Below, in pieces: positions 17,005-26,450 of a stretch of DNA of 35,432 bases. The first letter of the stretch is position 1, and every line of letters begins with the position of its first letter. Position numbers and translations under genes: made by a program. The notes beneath the pieces were generated by a model. It was given only the letters and a program-made list of their open reading frames with translations, ran no database searches and was not told the origin of the DNA. Source of the DNA: Pirellulaceae bacterium. Lineage in GTDB: Bacteria > Planctomycetota > Planctomycetia > Pirellulales > Pirellulaceae. Where the stretch lies: positions 1 through 35,432 of the forward strand of contig JADHUC010000099.1 in NCBI GenBank assembly GCA_016784735.1, in the 5' to 3' direction.

Positions 17005-19584
17005 ATGAGCGACTATCAACGCAGATTGCGAGTATTACCGAACTTGGCAGCGTTGGCGATCTTTGTCTGCCTCTGGTCGTCGATTGTGAACGCGCAAGAG
17101 ACTTCTCCTCCCTGGCAGAAGCTGATCGTTCCGACGGTCGAGGAGGCGGCTCGCGGCTTTGAGAATCCCCCCAACGAATACAGCTTGATCGTCTGGTGGT
17201 TCTGGAACGGCGAGATGACCGAGGCCAATATCCGTCGAGATCTTAGCGATCTGAAATCGCGTGGCGTCGGCTCGGTGATGATCTGGCCCTATAACGGGCT
17301 GACTGGCCTCGAGTATCTCTCGCCGGCGTGGTTCGAGCGTGTGCGCTTCGCGGTCCATGAATCGCGTCGTTTGGACCTGCGAGTTTGGCTGATGGACGAG
17401 GGGTGCTACCCCAGCGGGTTCATTGGGGGCAAGGTGACGCGGGAGCGGCCGTGGCAGCGGATGCAGATTCTCGTGGCCCGGAAGAACGACGGCGGCCAAG
17501 TCGAGGTAAAGCCGGAATACCGCACTTCGGCGACGCGCTACATCCATGCGCCAGGTTTCGCCAAGGACGGCGCCAATTCGCTGTTCGACGCCCTGGACCG
17601 AAACGCAACGAATGATTTCTTGAAAGACGTTCACGAGCAGTATTGGGACTGTTTCGGCGAGGAGTTTGGCCGTACGGTCCTCGGGATCATGGGCGACGAG
17701 CCCTCCTTTCCCGGAGTCCCGTACACGCCAGGGTTCTTCGACGATTTCGCGAAGCGAAAAGGCTACGACGTGCGGCCACATCTACCAAAACTCTTCATGA
17801 AGCCGCCCACCGAAGAGGCCCGGCGCATCCGGGCGGACTACTGGGACGTGTGGACGGACCGTTACCGCGACAACTTCTTCAAACCGCAAGCGGATTGGTG
17901 CGAGCAGCACGGAGTGGAATTCCTAATGCACCTGTGCGGCGAGGAAAGCATGCAGACGCTCCTTGCCCTGAACGGCGACTTCTTCAAATGTCTTCAACCG
18001 GTGCAGGTGCCCGGCGTGGATGCCATCTGGCGGCAGATCTGGCCGGACAAAGTCGCCGACTACGCCAAGCTCGCTTCCTCGGCCGCGCATCTATCGGGAC
18101 GCCCGCGGGCGTTCAGTGAGGGATTCGCTGTCTACGGGCGTGGGCTGACCGTCGAACAAGCGAAGTGGGTGCTGGACCATCATTTCGCGCGTGGAATCAA
18201 CATGTTTCAAGCCATGTCCTACCTGTCCTCGCGTGAGACATTCCGCCCCTACTTCTGCCCCCCGGACTTGAATCTCAGTCCCCAGTGGCCGCACTTCACG
18301 CAATTCTTCGCCTATGCCAATAGGTTGTCGTATTTGCTCTCAGTGGGCGAACCGACGGCCGCAATCGCGATCTACTATCCGACGACCAGTGGATGGCTGG
18401 GCGACTTCACAGCCAACACGGTCGCACTTGAGGTTGTGCAAGAGTTGTTGGAGCACCAACGCGACTTCGACTTCGTGGACGAGGAGAGCCTTCAGTCGGG
18501 ACTGCAACTTGAAGCGGCAGCGATGGTGAATCGAAGCGGTCAGCACTATCGCACCATAATCATTCCGTCGGTCAAAGTGATTTCGCAGACGGCGCTCGGG
18601 CAGTTGGAGAAATTCACCCAACAGGGTGGGACGGTTATCTTCGTCGAGCGGTTACCCGAACTGGTTGCCGATCGGACGTTCCTCCACGCCACTAACGGTC
18701 CGACCAGCCTGCCATGGGCCACGCTGGTGACGGCGGCCGAGTTGTCGGTTCTGTTCCAGTCAATTCTCCCGCAGCAAGATCTAATATTGGAGCGATCGCT
18801 GGCGGGCACCTCCTACCCCGCCGTGAAGTATTTCCACCGCCGGCTCGCCGATGGCGAAGTCTACTTCCTCTTCAACGAGAACCCCGACGCGCTGGATCTC
18901 AGCGTGCTACTGGAAGGCGCGGGCACGCCGCAGTACTGGGATGCCAGCACGGGCAGCAGGCGCCGTCCGGCCTTATGGAGTCGCGACGGTGAACATGTCC
19001 GCCTTCCGCTGACACTCGATCCGTATGAGGCACGAACGATCGTGTTGGGCCCAGAGTCTTCCGCGCCCAAAGAAGTCCAGCCTATGCTGAAAGAAACCTC
19101 TGAGAGCATGGTCATCGACGGCGACTGGAGGCTTACCATCGCCGGCAGACAATTCCAAGGTCCACTCAAGAGCTGGTCCGAATATGGCGAGCCGGGTTAC
19201 TCGGGCACGGTGAAGTACGCGAAGGAATTTGCAGTCTCTCGTCGTCTGGCCGAGGCAGAGGGAGATCTCTGGCTCGACCTCGGGGACGTGAAGTACTCGG
19301 CACGCGTCGTTCTGAATGGCAAGGATCTCGGCACTCTCGCGTGGAGGCCATTCCGTTGGGCTGTCGACGATGCGATCCGGTCCGGGCCGAATATTCTGGA
19401 GATTGAAGTCACGAACACGGCGGCCAACGAGTTGGCAGGCAATCCGGCCCGGCTCGCCGACCTGGAGCAGAAGGGCTGGTTACGCAACTCCTACATCAAG
19501 CGATATCTACCTTTCGACCGCGAGATGGTGCCCTCGGGTTTGTTCGGGCCGGTCCGCCTCGTGGTCTACGAGACGACGAAGTGA
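17005..19584 (+). CDS. GH106-like alpha-L-rhamnosidase
   Basis: An 859-aa secreted glycosidase. The start at 17005 has GAGG 5 nt upstream and opens a signal peptide (LAALAIFVCLWSSIVNAQE, residues 12-31). Family-like motifs of the GH106/glycosylhydrolase-with-jelly-roll group are visible: FENPPNEYSLIVWWFWNGEM near 52-71, WLMDEGCYPSG (Asp131-Glu132) in the barrel, LGIMGDEPSFPG (Asp231-Glu232, candidate catalytic acid), and AFSEGFAVYGRGLTVEQAKW near 371-390. The C-terminus (about 700-859) is a jelly-roll domain: GYSGTVKYAKEF, WLDLGDVKYSARVVLNGKDL and SGLFGPVRLV. GH106 enzymes release alpha-linked rhamnose from pectic or other polysaccharides and use Ca2+. It is divergent from the GH38-like gene and convergent with the M3 peptidase gene. 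Fold assignment is good; rhamnose specificity is inference. Confidence 0.75.
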   Translation: MSDYQRRLRVLPNLAALAIFVCLWSSIVNAQETSPPWQKLIVPTVEEAARGFENPPNEYSLIVWWFWNGEMTEANIRRDLSDLKSRGVGSVMIWPYNGLTGLEYLSPAWFERVRFAVHESRRLDLRVWLMDEGCYPSGFIGGKVTRERPWQRMQILVARKNDGGQVEVKPEYRTSATRYIHAPGFAKDGANSLFDALDRNATNDFLKDVHEQYWDCFGEEFGRTVLGIMGDEPSFPGVPYTPGFFDDFAKRKGYDVRPHLPKLFMKPPTEEARRIRADYWDVWTDRYRDNFFKPQADWCEQHGVEFLMHLCGEESMQTLLALNGDFFKCLQPVQVPGVDAIWRQIWPDKVADYAKLASSAAHLSGRPRAFSEGFAVYGRGLTVEQAKWVLDHHFARGINMFQAMSYLSSRETFRPYFCPPDLNLSPQWPHFTQFFAYANRLSYLLSVGEPTAAIAIYYPTTSGWLGDFTANTVALEVVQELLEHQRDFDFVDEESLQSGLQLEAAAMVNRSGQHYRTIIIPSVKVISQTALGQLEKFTQQGGTVIFVERLPELVADRTFLHATNGPTSLPWATLVTAAELSVLFQSILPQQDLILERSLAGTSYPAVKYFHRRLADGEVYFLFNENPDALDLSVLLEGAGTPQYWDASTGSRRRPALWSRDGEHVRLPLTLDPYEARTIVLGPESSAPKEVQPMLKETSESMVIDGDWRLTIAGRQFQGPLKSWSEYGEPGYSGTVKYAKEFAVSRRLAEAEGDLWLDLGDVKYSARVVLNGKDLGTLAWRPFRWAVDDAIRSGPNILEIEVTNTAANELAGNPARLADLEQKGWLRNSYIKRYLPFDREMVPSGLFGPVRLVVYETTK

Positions 19585-19593
19585 CCGCCTTGA

Positions 19594-19626
19594 TGCGCTC
19601 GCGGGGCAACAAAAGCCCGCAGCGCA
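19594..19626. terminator. Bidirectional hairpin between convergent genes
   Basis: TGCGCT(c)GCGGG, a 10-nt A-rich loop, then CCCGCAGCGCA form an 11-bp stem with one bulged base. It starts about 10 nt after the rhamnosidase stop and lies 40 nt beyond the M3 peptidase stop on the other strand. There is no U-tract on either side, so it may be an mRNA 3'-end stabiliser or a factor-dependent stop and not an intrinsic terminator. Confidence 0.5.
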
Positions 19627-19667
19627 AGCACGGGATCTGCGACGACCTCCCTCGCTGGCCCTTGAGT

Positions 19668-21770
19668 CTACTTGAGCCCTCTGCGTTCCAACAGTGGTTC
19701 GATGCTCGGTTCCTTGCCGCGGAACCGTTTGTATAGGGTCATCGGGTCTTCAGTGTCGCCGCGGGACAGGATGTTATCGCGGAACGCCTTGGCCGTCTTG
19801 CGGTCGAAGAGATCACCTGTTTCCTTGAACGCCTGAAATGCGTCGGCGTCCAGCACCTGGGCCCAGATGTACGAGTAGTAGCCGGACGAATATCCGCCGG
19901 CAAAGATGTGCCGGAAGTACGTGCTGCGGTACCTGGATATGATCTCGGGGATCAGGCCAATCTTGCCCAGCGACTTGTCTTCGAATTCCAGTACGTCCGC
20001 TTTCGATTTCGCCTCGGCAAGCGTGTGCCAGTCCATGTCCAGGAACGAGGCGGCCAGGTATTCCACCGTGGCAAACCCCTGATTAAAATGCCGAGCCTTG
20101 ACGATCTTCTCGATCAGTCCATCCGGCATTGGTTCGCCGGTTTCGTAGTGCCTTGCGTACATTTTCAGCACTTCCGGTTCGGATGCCCAGTTTTCCATGA
20201 TCTGTGACGGCAACTCGACGAAATCCCTGGCGACGTTTGTACCCGCCAGGCTCTCGTAGGTGCAGTTCGATAGCAGGCCGTGCATCGCATGACCGAATTC
20301 GTGAAACAGCGTGTTCACCTCGTCGAACGACAGCAGCGACGGTTTGTCGGCCATCGGCTTCGAGAAGTTGCCGACGTTGTAGATGACCGGTCGGATATCT
20401 TCCCCGTTCACTATCGACTGTTCGCGGAATTCACCCATCCAGGCACCGCCGCGTTTGCTGGCTCTGGGGAAGTAGTCCACGTACAGAATGCCAACGTGGG
20501 TGCCGTCGGCCTCTTTCACCTCGAACACCTTGACATCTTCGTGATACTTTGGCACATCGGTCCGCTCCTCGAATTGAAGCCCGAACAATCGCGAGGCCAC
20601 CTCGAACGCGCCGGCCAACACATTCTCCAACTTGAAGTACGGGCGGAGCATCTCCTCGTCCAAGTCGTACTTGGCCTTCTTGACCCTCTCGGCATAGTAC
20701 CACCAATCCCATGATTCGAGCTTGAAGCCGCCTCCTTCTTCGTCGATCATCTTCTGCATATCGGCGGCTTCCGCTTTGGCTCGTTTCAATGCCGGTTGCC
20801 ACAATTCGTCGAGCAGTTTGTAGACGTTCTCCGGCTTCTTGGCCATGTTCTCTTCCAGGACGTAGTGAGCGTGCGTTTCGTACCCGAGCAGCCCGGCCCG
20901 CTCGATCCGCAGCGTAGCCATCCTGGCTAGCGTCTCCTTGTTGTCCAGTTCGTCATCGTTGTCGCCGCGGTTAATGTAGCCCTTGTAGATCTTCTCGCGC
21001 AACCCGCGCCGCTCGGAATACTGCAGGAACGGAATCATGCTGGGCTTGTGCAGCGTGAATACCCACTTTCCCTCGTGGCCACGCTCGGTCGCCGCTTCGA
21101 CCGCCCCCGCAATGACGGCGGACGGCAGGCCGGCCAGATCGGCTTTGTCCTCGATGACCAGCTCGAAGCGGTTGTTTTCCTTCAGCACGTTTTCGCCGAA
21201 CTTCAGCGAAAGCACCGACAGTTCGGCGTTAAGCTCTTTGAGCCGGTCCTTCTTGTCCGGCGGCAGTTTCGCACCGCCGCGGACGAAGCTCTTGTGGGAT
21301 TCTGCGAGCAACTTACCTTGTTCCGGAGTCAAATCGAGTTTGGCCCTTTGTTCATACACCGCTCGGACTCTCCGAAACAGCGCGTCGTTCAGACGAATTT
21401 CATCACTGTGTTTTGAGAGGCGCGGTGCCACGTCCTTGGCGATAGCTTCGATGTCGTCGTTGGTCATCGACGATCGCATCGCAAAGAACACTCGGCTGAC
21501 GCGAGCCAACAGAGCACCACTACGATCCACCGCCTCGATAGTATTCTCGAACGTCGGGGCGGAGTCGTTTCCGATGATCGCCTCGATCTCTTCCTTGTGT
21601 CGTTTCATGCCCTCGTCGAAAGCCGGCTTGTATTGCTCCAATTTGATTTCATCAAAAGGCGGCACCTCGAACGGCGTGTCCCATTCACCAAAGAACGGAT
21701 TGGACGACCGCTTTGATCCGGTCAATAGCACTGCAAGCACGATGACGCCCAAGATTGGGATGTGTCTCAT
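19668..21770 (-). CDS. M3-family metallopeptidase (oligopeptidase A / peptidyl-dipeptidase Dcp type)
   Basis: A 700-aa zinc peptidase that degrades oligopeptides. The zinc site is complete: HEFGH at residues 490-494 and the third ligand Glu519 in DFVELPSQIMENW, exactly 25 residues after the second His. Other family blocks: TPFEVPPFDEIKLEQYKPAF near the N-terminus, KPSMIPFLQYS, VFEVKEADGTHVGILYVDYF, RHFNQGFATVEYLA and FAGGYSSGYYSYIWAQVLDAD near the C-terminus. Length matches Dcp/OpdA. Unlike the cytoplasmic enzymes it has an N-terminal hydrophobic segment (IPILGVIVLAVLLTGS) without a lipobox cysteine, so it is probably exported. GAGAGG lies about 11 nt before the start. It stands alone on the minus strand between plus-strand genes. 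Confidence 0.92.
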   Translation of the reverse strand: MRHIPILGVIVLAVLLTGSKRSSNPFFGEWDTPFEVPPFDEIKLEQYKPAFDEGMKRHKEEIEAIIGNDSAPTFENTIEAVDRSGALLARVSRVFFAMRSSMTNDDIEAIAKDVAPRLSKHSDEIRLNDALFRRVRAVYEQRAKLDLTPEQGKLLAESHKSFVRGGAKLPPDKKDRLKELNAELSVLSLKFGENVLKENNRFELVIEDKADLAGLPSAVIAGAVEAATERGHEGKWVFTLHKPSMIPFLQYSERRGLREKIYKGYINRGDNDDELDNKETLARMATLRIERAGLLGYETHAHYVLEENMAKKPENVYKLLDELWQPALKRAKAEAADMQKMIDEEGGGFKLESWDWWYYAERVKKAKYDLDEEMLRPYFKLENVLAGAFEVASRLFGLQFEERTDVPKYHEDVKVFEVKEADGTHVGILYVDYFPRASKRGGAWMGEFREQSIVNGEDIRPVIYNVGNFSKPMADKPSLLSFDEVNTLFHEFGHAMHGLLSNCTYESLAGTNVARDFVELPSQIMENWASEPEVLKMYARHYETGEPMPDGLIEKIVKARHFNQGFATVEYLAASFLDMDWHTLAEAKSKADVLEFEDKSLGKIGLIPEIISRYRSTYFRHIFAGGYSSGYYSYIWAQVLDADAFQAFKETGDLFDRKTAKAFRDNILSRGDTEDPMTLYKRFRGKEPSIEPLLERRGLK

Positions 21771-21823
21771 GATTTCGTTTCCTCTCCGGGCATGCGTAGT
21801 AATCCAGTCTTCTGACGCGAGCT

Positions 21824-21896
21824 GTTGGAGTTCACGCTTTAGCGTGCAGCCTTCTCGCCGGACCCGCGAAAAACACGCTGAATCGCGATCTCCAAC
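21824..21896. repeat. REPIN-like inverted repeat, GGAG family (decayed)
   Basis: Left arm 21824-21846 and right arm 21874-21896 match as reverse complements in 19 of 23 positions around a 27-bp centre. The left arm has a GGAG head (21827-21830) and a self-hairpin CACGCT-TT-AGCGTG; the right arm has lost perfect pairing. It lies between the divergent M3 peptidase and alpha/beta hydrolase genes. The mismatches suggest an old copy. Confidence 0.65.
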
Positions 21897-22051
21897 GGTC
21901 GGTGCCGGTGAGCGTCGCCGAAGGAGCCTTGGCTGTCAAGGAGGGCCGTTTTCTATTTGCCGAAACCAAGGGCCGTTTTGCCCGGTATCCTTTCTTGGGG
22001 AGCTGACTTGGTGGCTGGCCAAGTGGTCTCGGACTTGAACAGGACATGATC

Positions 22052-22948
22052 ATGCTTCTGAAACAAACGGCATGCGCGGCTCTACTGCTACAATCCGTTC
22101 TCATCAGCTCGGGCACATGTGCTGAAAAGCGAACAGCGCCGCGGAAACCTGATGTCGTCACGAAGAAGGTCTATGTAAACGGGAGACGCGGGAAAATCCC
22201 CGTCCTGATAAGCAGAAAGAATGACGCGAAACCGCGGCCTGCGATCATTTTTCTTTCGGGCGCGCCGGGAACTCTCCGATCGTGCACCAAGTTCGTTGAA
22301 GGTCTGCCGGCCAAGGGATTTGTCGGTGTGACCTACGAACCGCGGACACGAGGAGAAAGACCGGTCAAGATTCCCAAACCGTACAGCATTGGCCGGGCAA
22401 TCATAATCGAGCAGATAGAACCGACCGCGAGAGACATAACGCCGGTCCTGGACTATCTCCAGAAGCAACCATACGTGCTGCCTGACAGGATCGGCATGGG
22501 CGGCCATTCGGCGGGCGGCATGGCGACGATACTCGCCTGCACCTATGACCACCGTTTGGCAGCCGGGGCTTCGGTGTGCAGCTCGGGGCATTTCGTTGAC
22601 GTCAGCGGACGACTCAATAAACCGGCGGCCTTCTTGTTCCACATAGCGTACGGCTCCAAGTTCGGATTGAAACTATCACAAGAAGAGAAGAAGACGCTGC
22701 AGCGAATTGACCCCATGGCCCGGGCCGACAAGCTCCACCCAGTGCCGTTTTTCTTTGGTGCAGGCTCGAAGGATACGCTTGTTTTGTCGCGGGATGTCAA
22801 GTCGTTGTATGAGCGTGCGCTTCCCTACTACAGAGATGCGCCGGAACGGTTGGTTTACAGAGAGATGGACTGCCCGCATGCCGGCCCCAAACTCGAACCG
22901 TTATTGCAGGAAGCATTCGCCTTCCTGGAGAAACATCTCAAGCAATGA
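22052..22948 (+). CDS. Secreted alpha/beta hydrolase (dienelactone hydrolase-like)
   Basis: A 298-aa exported serine hydrolase. Two in-frame ATGs exist (22046, 22052); the second is chosen because AGGA (22041-22044) is then 7 nt away. Signal peptide: LLKQTACAALLLQSVLISSGTCA. The nucleophile elbow is GGHSAGGMA with Ser153; the triad is completed by Asp241 in AGSKDTLVL and His276 in DCPHAGPK. An oxyanion-type loop FLSGAPG lies near residues 67-73. The length and insert-free fold fit the dienelactone-hydrolase/carboxylesterase group. It precedes the two tandem glycosidases on the same strand by 48 nt, so it may belong to their transcription unit, for instance as a deacetylase or esterase. The substrate is unknown. 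Confidence 0.82.
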   Translation: MLLKQTACAALLLQSVLISSGTCAEKRTAPRKPDVVTKKVYVNGRRGKIPVLISRKNDAKPRPAIIFLSGAPGTLRSCTKFVEGLPAKGFVGVTYEPRTRGERPVKIPKPYSIGRAIIIEQIEPTARDITPVLDYLQKQPYVLPDRIGMGGHSAGGMATILACTYDHRLAAGASVCSSGHFVDVSGRLNKPAAFLFHIAYGSKFGLKLSQEEKKTLQRIDPMARADKLHPVPFFFGAGSKDTLVLSRDVKSLYERALPYYRDAPERLVYREMDCPHAGPKLEPLLQEAFAFLEKHLKQ

Positions 22949-22996
22949 CATGCTTTGTGTCGTTGAAGCTGAAGCAAGCCTCTTGGAGGGTCCATC

Positions 22997-24685
22997 ATGG
23001 TCGCATCAATCAGCAATGAGTCACAATCGTGCAAGTTTCGCATCCTGAAAGCTCCCTATGCGGTGGCTGCCTGTCTTGTCTGTCTTATGGCGGCTGGAGT
23101 TGTCTTCGCACAAACAAGAGCCTTCGCGCCTCGCTTTCGCGACAAGGCGTCATTCGACCGATTCGTCGAAGAGGGCCGGGAGTCTCCATTTGGCGTCGAT
23201 TACGTCTTCGTGCACAGCCCGGGAGCTCGTGACCGCAAGTTGGTCGATGGTGTGTGCGAGAAGGTCGCGATCCGTTGGGTCAATCTCGCAAGGTTAGATT
23301 GGAACATCATCGAGAAGCGGCCGCCCAAGAATGGAATACACACCTACGACTGGTCGGATTTGGACCGGGCGGTCCAGACGTGGCAACGGAACGGCATACA
23401 CATCATGGTATCGGCGCGGTTCTTCTCTCCCTGGGCCACCGCCCCAAAGGATGATTTCGAATTCGTCTATCTCAAGGGCCCCACTAAGTGGCTGGCCTTG
23501 AAAGGAGCCGATTACCTCCAAAGACCAGAACATCGAAAAGACTTTCGGGACTATGTGCGAAACTTGGTCGAGCGTTACGACGGCGATGGCCGGAACGACA
23601 TGCCCGGCCTGCTGTTCCCGGTTCTCCACTACCAAGTAGGAAACGAGTACTACAACGAACTGTTCTGGGCTGGGACCGCGGACGAATACGGCCAGCTTCT
23701 GCGTGAATTCGCCGGCGCCGCCCGCGCGGCCTGCCCCGAGGTCAAGATCATCCTCTCCGGCATCGGCTTCAAGAATGTCGACGGGTTTTACGACGTCAAG
23801 ATGGCCCCGCGGACCGCAGCCTACGTCAAGTACTACCTACCGAAGATACCTGTCGACATGCGGGGCTTCGTCGAACGTAGCTACCAGTTCAGCAAGGCAA
23901 CCGTCGGCATGCACGATGCTTACGATATTCTGGACGCCCGTTGGCCCAACTACGGAATCGTCACCAACAGCAAGCAGCTTTTGAAACAGGCGGGATGCCC
24001 GGACAAAGAGGTGTGGAGCGCCGAAATCTACAGCGGTTTCCCGCTCATGGAACCGCTGGTCCTGCCGAACTGGACGCTGCAAGCTTGGCCCACGCCGTCG
24101 AAGAGTAAGGAGTACCTCAAAACCCTGAAGAACCCGCGTCATCCTGAGTTCGACGAGATCAACGCGTGGTATCGCGGGCTCCAAGCGGCGCAGGTCGTGA
24201 AAATCTGCATGGCTGCCCTGGATGCGGGGTCCCAGAAGCTGATGATGGGCTGGGCCGTAGATGCACAGCATGCGTTTGCGGTGTCCACCTTATCGCACCA
24301 CGGTTTGTACACCGCCACGTTCAAACACCTGTGGCCCGCCGCCCATACATACAATCTAACCATCCGGAAACTCGACGGGCTCAAGCAGATCCGACGGCTC
24401 CGGATAGCGGCGGACATCTACGTGTACGAGTGTCTGCTGCAGAACGGCAGGCAGGTTCTGGTGGCTTTCCATGACGATCACATTGGCCAGAACCACGATC
24501 AACCAACAGGAGAAATTGCTGCCGTGATCCCGGTCCAAGGTACCCAGGCCCAGATTACGTCCATCATCACCGAGATTGGCCGAGCAGTGCCGAAGGTCCG
24601 GAAAGTGAGTGTCGCCAGTGGAATGCTGCGGACGAAACTGACCGAGTATCCTGTATTCATTGAAGCAACGGGATCGCAGGAATGA
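22997..24685 (+). CDS. Clan-A (TIM-barrel) glycoside hydrolase, GH39/GH42-like, paralogue 1
   Basis: A 562-aa exported protein. The start at 22997 has GGAGG 7 nt upstream; the export segment AVAACLVCLMAAGVVFAQ sits at residues 21-39. The catalytic barrel shows FGVDYVFVHSPG near 65-76, WVNLARLDWNIIEKRPP, YDWSDLDRAVQTWQRNGIHI, then HYQVGNEYYNELFW with candidate acid/base Glu217 in the Asn-Glu motif, and VWSAEIYSG with candidate nucleophile Glu343 (126 residues later, normal for clan A). The C-terminal 100 residues look beta-rich. It is clearly homologous to the next plus-strand gene. The exact GH family cannot be fixed by eye; GH5, GH39, GH42 and newer families share this pattern. Confidence 0.72.
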   Translation: MVASISNESQSCKFRILKAPYAVAACLVCLMAAGVVFAQTRAFAPRFRDKASFDRFVEEGRESPFGVDYVFVHSPGARDRKLVDGVCEKVAIRWVNLARLDWNIIEKRPPKNGIHTYDWSDLDRAVQTWQRNGIHIMVSARFFSPWATAPKDDFEFVYLKGPTKWLALKGADYLQRPEHRKDFRDYVRNLVERYDGDGRNDMPGLLFPVLHYQVGNEYYNELFWAGTADEYGQLLREFAGAARAACPEVKIILSGIGFKNVDGFYDVKMAPRTAAYVKYYLPKIPVDMRGFVERSYQFSKATVGMHDAYDILDARWPNYGIVTNSKQLLKQAGCPDKEVWSAEIYSGFPLMEPLVLPNWTLQAWPTPSKSKEYLKTLKNPRHPEFDEINAWYRGLQAAQVVKICMAALDAGSQKLMMGWAVDAQHAFAVSTLSHHGLYTATFKHLWPAAHTYNLTIRKLDGLKQIRRLRIAADIYVYECLLQNGRQVLVAFHDDHIGQNHDQPTGEIAAVIPVQGTQAQITSIITEIGRAVPKVRKVSVASGMLRTKLTEYPVFIEATGSQE

Positions 24686-24738
24686 CCGACGAACAGCCAT
24701 CCCAGAAACGGCTTAGCATTGACCGAGCAATAAGTGTC

Positions 24739-24801
24739 GTAGTGGTGGCTTCCAGCCGCCGCGGTAGCCTGGGCTCTGCGGCGGCTGGAAGCCACCACTA
24801 C
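24739..24801. repeat. REPIN-like inverted repeat, GTAG family (GGCTTCCAGCC type)
   Basis: Perfect 24-bp arms (24739-24762 and 24778-24801) around a 15-bp centre. Each starts GTAG and holds a hairpin GGTGGCT-TCC-AGCCGCC with one G:T pair. Outside the arms, AGTGTCG (left) and CGACACT (right, near 24811) pair again, but the right flank has about ten extra bases, so the left flank seems to carry a small deletion. It lies between two paralogous glycosidase genes. Confidence 0.85.
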
Positions 24802-24863
24802 ACGAGAAAGCGACACTAATTCCTCGAACGGTCCTTATGTCCTGACGCTGGAGGACACAGCAA

Positions 24864-26450
24864 ATGCCGCGGTTGCTCTGCTGTCTGGCCACTTCTGCAA
24901 TGGTGCTCGACATTGCGTGCTCGATCGCCGCTGCACAGCCGGCCGAGTCGAAACGGCTTGGCGCCACGTCACGTTTCGGCATCGACTACGTTTTCGCCTT
25001 GGGGCCGTACTACCGCGAGGAAAAGTGGCCGCGGACACTGGCCCAGACCGGTGCCGGTTGGGTGGACTTCGCCGGGGTCGCCTGGCGTCAGATCGAGCCG
25101 CGGCCTCCACGTGACGGGCGCCACACCTATCGCTGGGAGAAGCTTGACGCCGCCGTGCAGCTCTGGCAGAAGCACGGCTTCGAAATCACCATGTGGCTCC
25201 GACTTGGCGACGGCTGGTTCGCTGGCCCGATTCGCCACAAGCCACTCGGCAACATCTTGAAGTTCAACGGCTCCGACCGTCTGCCTGCAGTGGAACGCAT
25301 GGACGACTACCGCGACTGGGTGCGGGCCTTGGTCGAGCGCTACGACGCCGATGGCCACGGAGATATGCCGGGCCTCCAACGGCCGATCCTCCACTATCAG
25401 TGCGGCAACGAGTACGGCAATCCGATGTTCTGGACGGGCACGTTGGACGACTATGTCACGCTGCTTAAGGCCACCTGCCAGGCCGCCCGCGCCGCCTGCC
25501 CGCAGGTCAAGATCATCTCCAACGGCCTGCGGTGGAACAATTTCTTCCACGGCGATCCGAAGGCCGAGAAGGTCCAGGAGCGTTGGAAAGCCTTCCTTGC
25601 ACGCCAGCCCAGCGACATGCACCGCGACGGCTGGCAGCGTAACTATGACTTCAATCTGCTGACCATCAAACACGCGGACTTGGTGGACGTGATCGACGTG
25701 GGCGGCAACGGGCCGTGGGCGAGTATGTCCGCGGGCTACTTCACCTGGACGAAGCGCGAGCTGGCCAAGGTGAGGCTCTCGGGCCAGCAGCCGGAGTTGT
25801 GGGACGCAGAGGCTCGATGCGAACCGCGATTGGTCCGCCACAAACAGATGTCCTTCCACCCGGACCGTTTTGTGCCGGATGGCTCCAAGATCCTGCGAAT
25901 GGTCAAACGGAAAACGGACCCGCGACACGACGAGGCGGTGGCGTGGTACCGCGCCGAGCAGGCGAGGATTTGCGTGAAAGTCTTCGTCACGCGATTTGCG
26001 GCTGGGGCCGAAAAGGTCTTCATGGGCATGCCCAGCGATTGGGACGGCACGCCCGCAGCATTGATGGCTCCGAACCCGTACATCGGTCTCTTGGACCGGA
26101 AATGCCAGCCTTGGCCGGCGTACCACGCCATGAGGCTGTTGGTGTCCAGACTCGACGGCTTCGCCAGTGCCGAGCACGTGCCCGCCGAGACAGGTGTGGA
26201 ACTGTACCGCTTTACGTTCGCCGACGGGCGTCCGGTCGTCTGGGTCGCCTGGCTGGCCGAAGACACATTGCGTGGCCTGGACGACCCGCTCCCCAAACGC
26301 CGCGTGACCTTCAAATCCGTGCAAGGCCCCGTCCGTGTTCAGCCGGCGCCCACGACCAGCCAGTTGCCACAAGCGACGCGCCTCACCGGTCCGGGCCCTG
26401 TGACGGTCCACTTGACGTCGACACCGCTTGTCATAGACAAAGGAAGTTGA
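24864..26450 (+). CDS. Clan-A (TIM-barrel) glycoside hydrolase, GH39/GH42-like, paralogue 2
   Basis: A 528-aa exported protein with GGAGG about 9 nt before the ATG and a signal peptide (LLCCLATSAMVLDIACSIAAAQ). It mirrors paralogue 1: FGIDYVFALGPYY near 37-49, WRQIEPRPPRDGRHTYRW, ALVERYDADGHGDMPGL, HYQCGNEYGNPMFW with Glu183 as acid/base candidate and ELWDAEARCEP with Glu316 as nucleophile candidate, 133 residues apart. Key differences lie around the second catalytic loop (IYSGF in paralogue 1 versus ARCEP here) and in the C-terminus, so the two probably differ in specificity. A conserved WPAYHAMRLLVSRLDG segment follows. It is followed 48 nt later by the beta-helix gene. Confidence 0.72.
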   Translation: MPRLLCCLATSAMVLDIACSIAAAQPAESKRLGATSRFGIDYVFALGPYYREEKWPRTLAQTGAGWVDFAGVAWRQIEPRPPRDGRHTYRWEKLDAAVQLWQKHGFEITMWLRLGDGWFAGPIRHKPLGNILKFNGSDRLPAVERMDDYRDWVRALVERYDADGHGDMPGLQRPILHYQCGNEYGNPMFWTGTLDDYVTLLKATCQAARAACPQVKIISNGLRWNNFFHGDPKAEKVQERWKAFLARQPSDMHRDGWQRNYDFNLLTIKHADLVDVIDVGGNGPWASMSAGYFTWTKRELAKVRLSGQQPELWDAEARCEPRLVRHKQMSFHPDRFVPDGSKILRMVKRKTDPRHDEAVAWYRAEQARICVKVFVTRFAAGAEKVFMGMPSDWDGTPAALMAPNPYIGLLDRKCQPWPAYHAMRLLVSRLDGFASAEHVPAETGVELYRFTFADGRPVVWVAWLAEDTLRGLDDPLPKRRVTFKSVQGPVRVQPAPTTSQLPQATRLTGPGPVTVHLTSTPLVIDKGS

